Of a stretch of 12,603 nt of DNA, positions 11,886 to 12,603 are shown in pieces. Each line of letters opens with the position of its first letter. Position 1 is the stretch's first letter. A model generated the notes under the pieces. That model worked only from the letters and a program-made list of their open reading frames with translations, did not search any database and was not told where the DNA came from. The stretch lies in the NCBI GenBank assembly GCA_028694305.1, contig JAQUTO010000014.1, positions 1 to 12,603 of the forward strand. Reading direction: 5' to 3'. Position numbers and translations under genes: made by a program. This stretch comes from Bacilli bacterium (lineage in GTDB: Bacteria; Bacillota_I; Bacilli_A; RFN20; UBA1709).

Positions 11886-12539
11886 ATGGAATTAAATGAA
11901 ACAAAAGTAGTTGAAAAACCAACTGAAGCCCCTGTCCAAGCACCTAAAGAAGGCGCTCAACCAGCCGCTAATAATGCTCGTCCTCATAACAATGACCAAC
12001 GCCGTAATGGTGGTCGCTTCAATCGTGACCGTCGCGGTGGTAGAGGACAAAGAAGAGATCGTGAATACAATGAAACTGTTATCTCCATTAATAGAGTCGC
12101 AAAGACCGTTAAAGGTGGTAAGAGAATCAGATTTTCAGCCTTAGTTGCTATCGGTGATGGCAAAGGCAACATCGGTTTTGCTTCAGGTAAAGCTAATGAA
12201 GTCCCAGATGCAATCAAGAAAGCACTAGAAGCTGCAAAAAAGAATATGTTTAGAGTCCCAGTTTCTAAGGGAGATACTATCCCTCATGAAATTTCTGGTG
12301 AATTTGGAGCTTGCAAAGTTTTCTTAAAGCCAGCCCCAGAAGGAACTGGTGTTATAGCTGGTGGTTCAGTTCGGGCCATTATGGGATTAGCCGGGATTAA
12401 GAATATTTATTCTAAAGTTTATGGGTCTAAAACAGCTGTCAATGCCGTTAGAGCTACCTGCAATGGTCTCAAGGCGTTAAAGACACCTGCTAAGATTGCG
12501 GCCTTAAGAGGCAAGTCAATCGAAGACCTCAAGGCATAG
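11886..12539 (+). CDS. rpsE: 30S ribosomal protein S5 with Arg/Gly-rich N-terminal extension
   Basis: S5 lies at the mRNA entry tunnel with S3 and S4 and affects decoding accuracy. The canonical part starts near residue 60 (YNETVISINRVAKTVKGGKR), with RFSALVAIGDG, GFASGKANEVPDAI, IPHEISGEFGACKVFLKPAP and EGTGVIAGG. The protein has 217 residues against ~166. The first ~60 residues are an added segment: a Glu/Pro/Ala-rich part (1-30), an Asn-rich linker, then an Arg/Gly stretch at about 39-58 (RRNGGRFNRDRRGGRGQRRD) that looks like an RGG box. The SD AAAGGAGG (11871-11878) is 7 nt before the chosen ATG; no better internal start is evident. The stop is TAG, followed by rplO and not by rpmD. Confidence 0.97.
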   Translation: MELNETKVVEKPTEAPVQAPKEGAQPAANNARPHNNDQRRNGGRFNRDRRGGRGQRRDREYNETVISINRVAKTVKGGKRIRFSALVAIGDGKGNIGFASGKANEVPDAIKKALEAAKKNMFRVPVSKGDTIPHEISGEFGACKVFLKPAPEGTGVIAGGSVRAIMGLAGIKNIYSKVYGSKTAVNAVRATCNGLKALKTPAKIAALRGKSIEDLKA

Positions 12540-12554
12540 TTCGGAGGTGTAATT

Positions 12555-12603
12555 ATGAAGTTACATAACTTAAAAGCAAACGAGGGCTCCCGTAAGGAAG
12601 GCG
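12555..12603 (+). CDS. rplO: 50S ribosomal protein L15, 3'-truncated by the window edge
   Basis: Only 16 codons are present: MKLHNLKANEGSRKEG, which matches the conserved L15 start (MKLHEL-x-PSEGSRK). The SD GGAGGT is at 12543-12548, 6 nt before the ATG. L15 is a late 50S assembly protein. It directly follows rpsE, where most Firmicutes have rpmD (L30) between the two. The rest of the gene, and presumably secY, lie beyond the window. Confidence 0.93.
   Translation, partial: MKLHNLKANEGSRKEG

Noticed and set aside
1..12603. Mycoplasma genetic code (TGA = Trp)
   Set aside because: All ~15 tryptophans use TGG and no gene contains an in-frame TGA; in a code 4 low-GC genome TGA would be common.
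1..12603. Defence system, mobile element, CRISPR array, tRNA or rRNA
   Set aside because: None is visible; essentially all sequence is assigned to conserved translation genes, one membrane protein gene and short control regions.

Overview
The window is one continuous stretch of the translation supergene cluster: the end of the str operon (fusA, tuf) followed by the S10-spc operon, all on the + strand. The source is a low-GC (roughly 40% by eye) bacterium of the Bacilli/Mollicutes side of the Firmicutes. EF-Tu, EF-G and the r-proteins read like Bacillus/Mollicutes orthologues, the S14 is the zinc-binding type, the gene order is that of Firmicutes, and rpmD (L30) is missing between rpsE and rplO, as in mycoplasmas. 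TGG is the only tryptophan codon seen (about 15 sites) and no in-frame TGA occurs, so a mycoplasma code 4 is not indicated. I cannot name a genus; an uncultured host-associated Bacilli/Mollicutes lineage is my best inference.

Layout. 1-1468: fusA without its 5' end. 1477-2776: tuf with its own promoter and a strong terminator. 2786-3306: a monocistronic gene for a small three-helix membrane protein of unknown function, with its own extended -10 promoter and terminator, lying between tuf and rpsJ. 3278-3445: a compact control region in which the S10 promoter -35 box lies inside the preceding terminator hairpin, followed by an rpsJ leader of about 130 nt that can fold into a long arm capped by a three-way junction, plus a hairpin flush against the rpsJ Shine-Dalgarno (SD). 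3452-12539: rpsJ, rplC, rplD, rplW, rplB, rpsS, rplV, rpsC, rplP, rpmC, rpsQ, rplN, rplX, rplE, rpsN, rpsH, rplF, rplR, rpsE. 12555-end: start of rplO.

The genes supply two elongation factors and the 19 complete r-proteins (plus the start of L15) of both subunits, with gaps of at most 56 nt. Two features stand out. At ten junctions the stop codon, or a second in-frame stop, is the first three bases of the next gene's SD (TAGGAGG). Four r-proteins carry long low-complexity tails: L23 N-terminal Lys/Ala/Pro, L24 C-terminal Lys/Ala, S19 C-terminal Ala/Pro, S5 N-terminal Arg/Gly. All 22 complete stop codons are TAG (13) or TAA (9). There is no mobile element, CRISPR array, tRNA, rRNA or defence gene, and no gene-free stretch over about 205 nt. 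I see no wholly new multi-gene system; the most novel candidates are the rpsJ leader, the stop/SD fusion and the inserted membrane protein.
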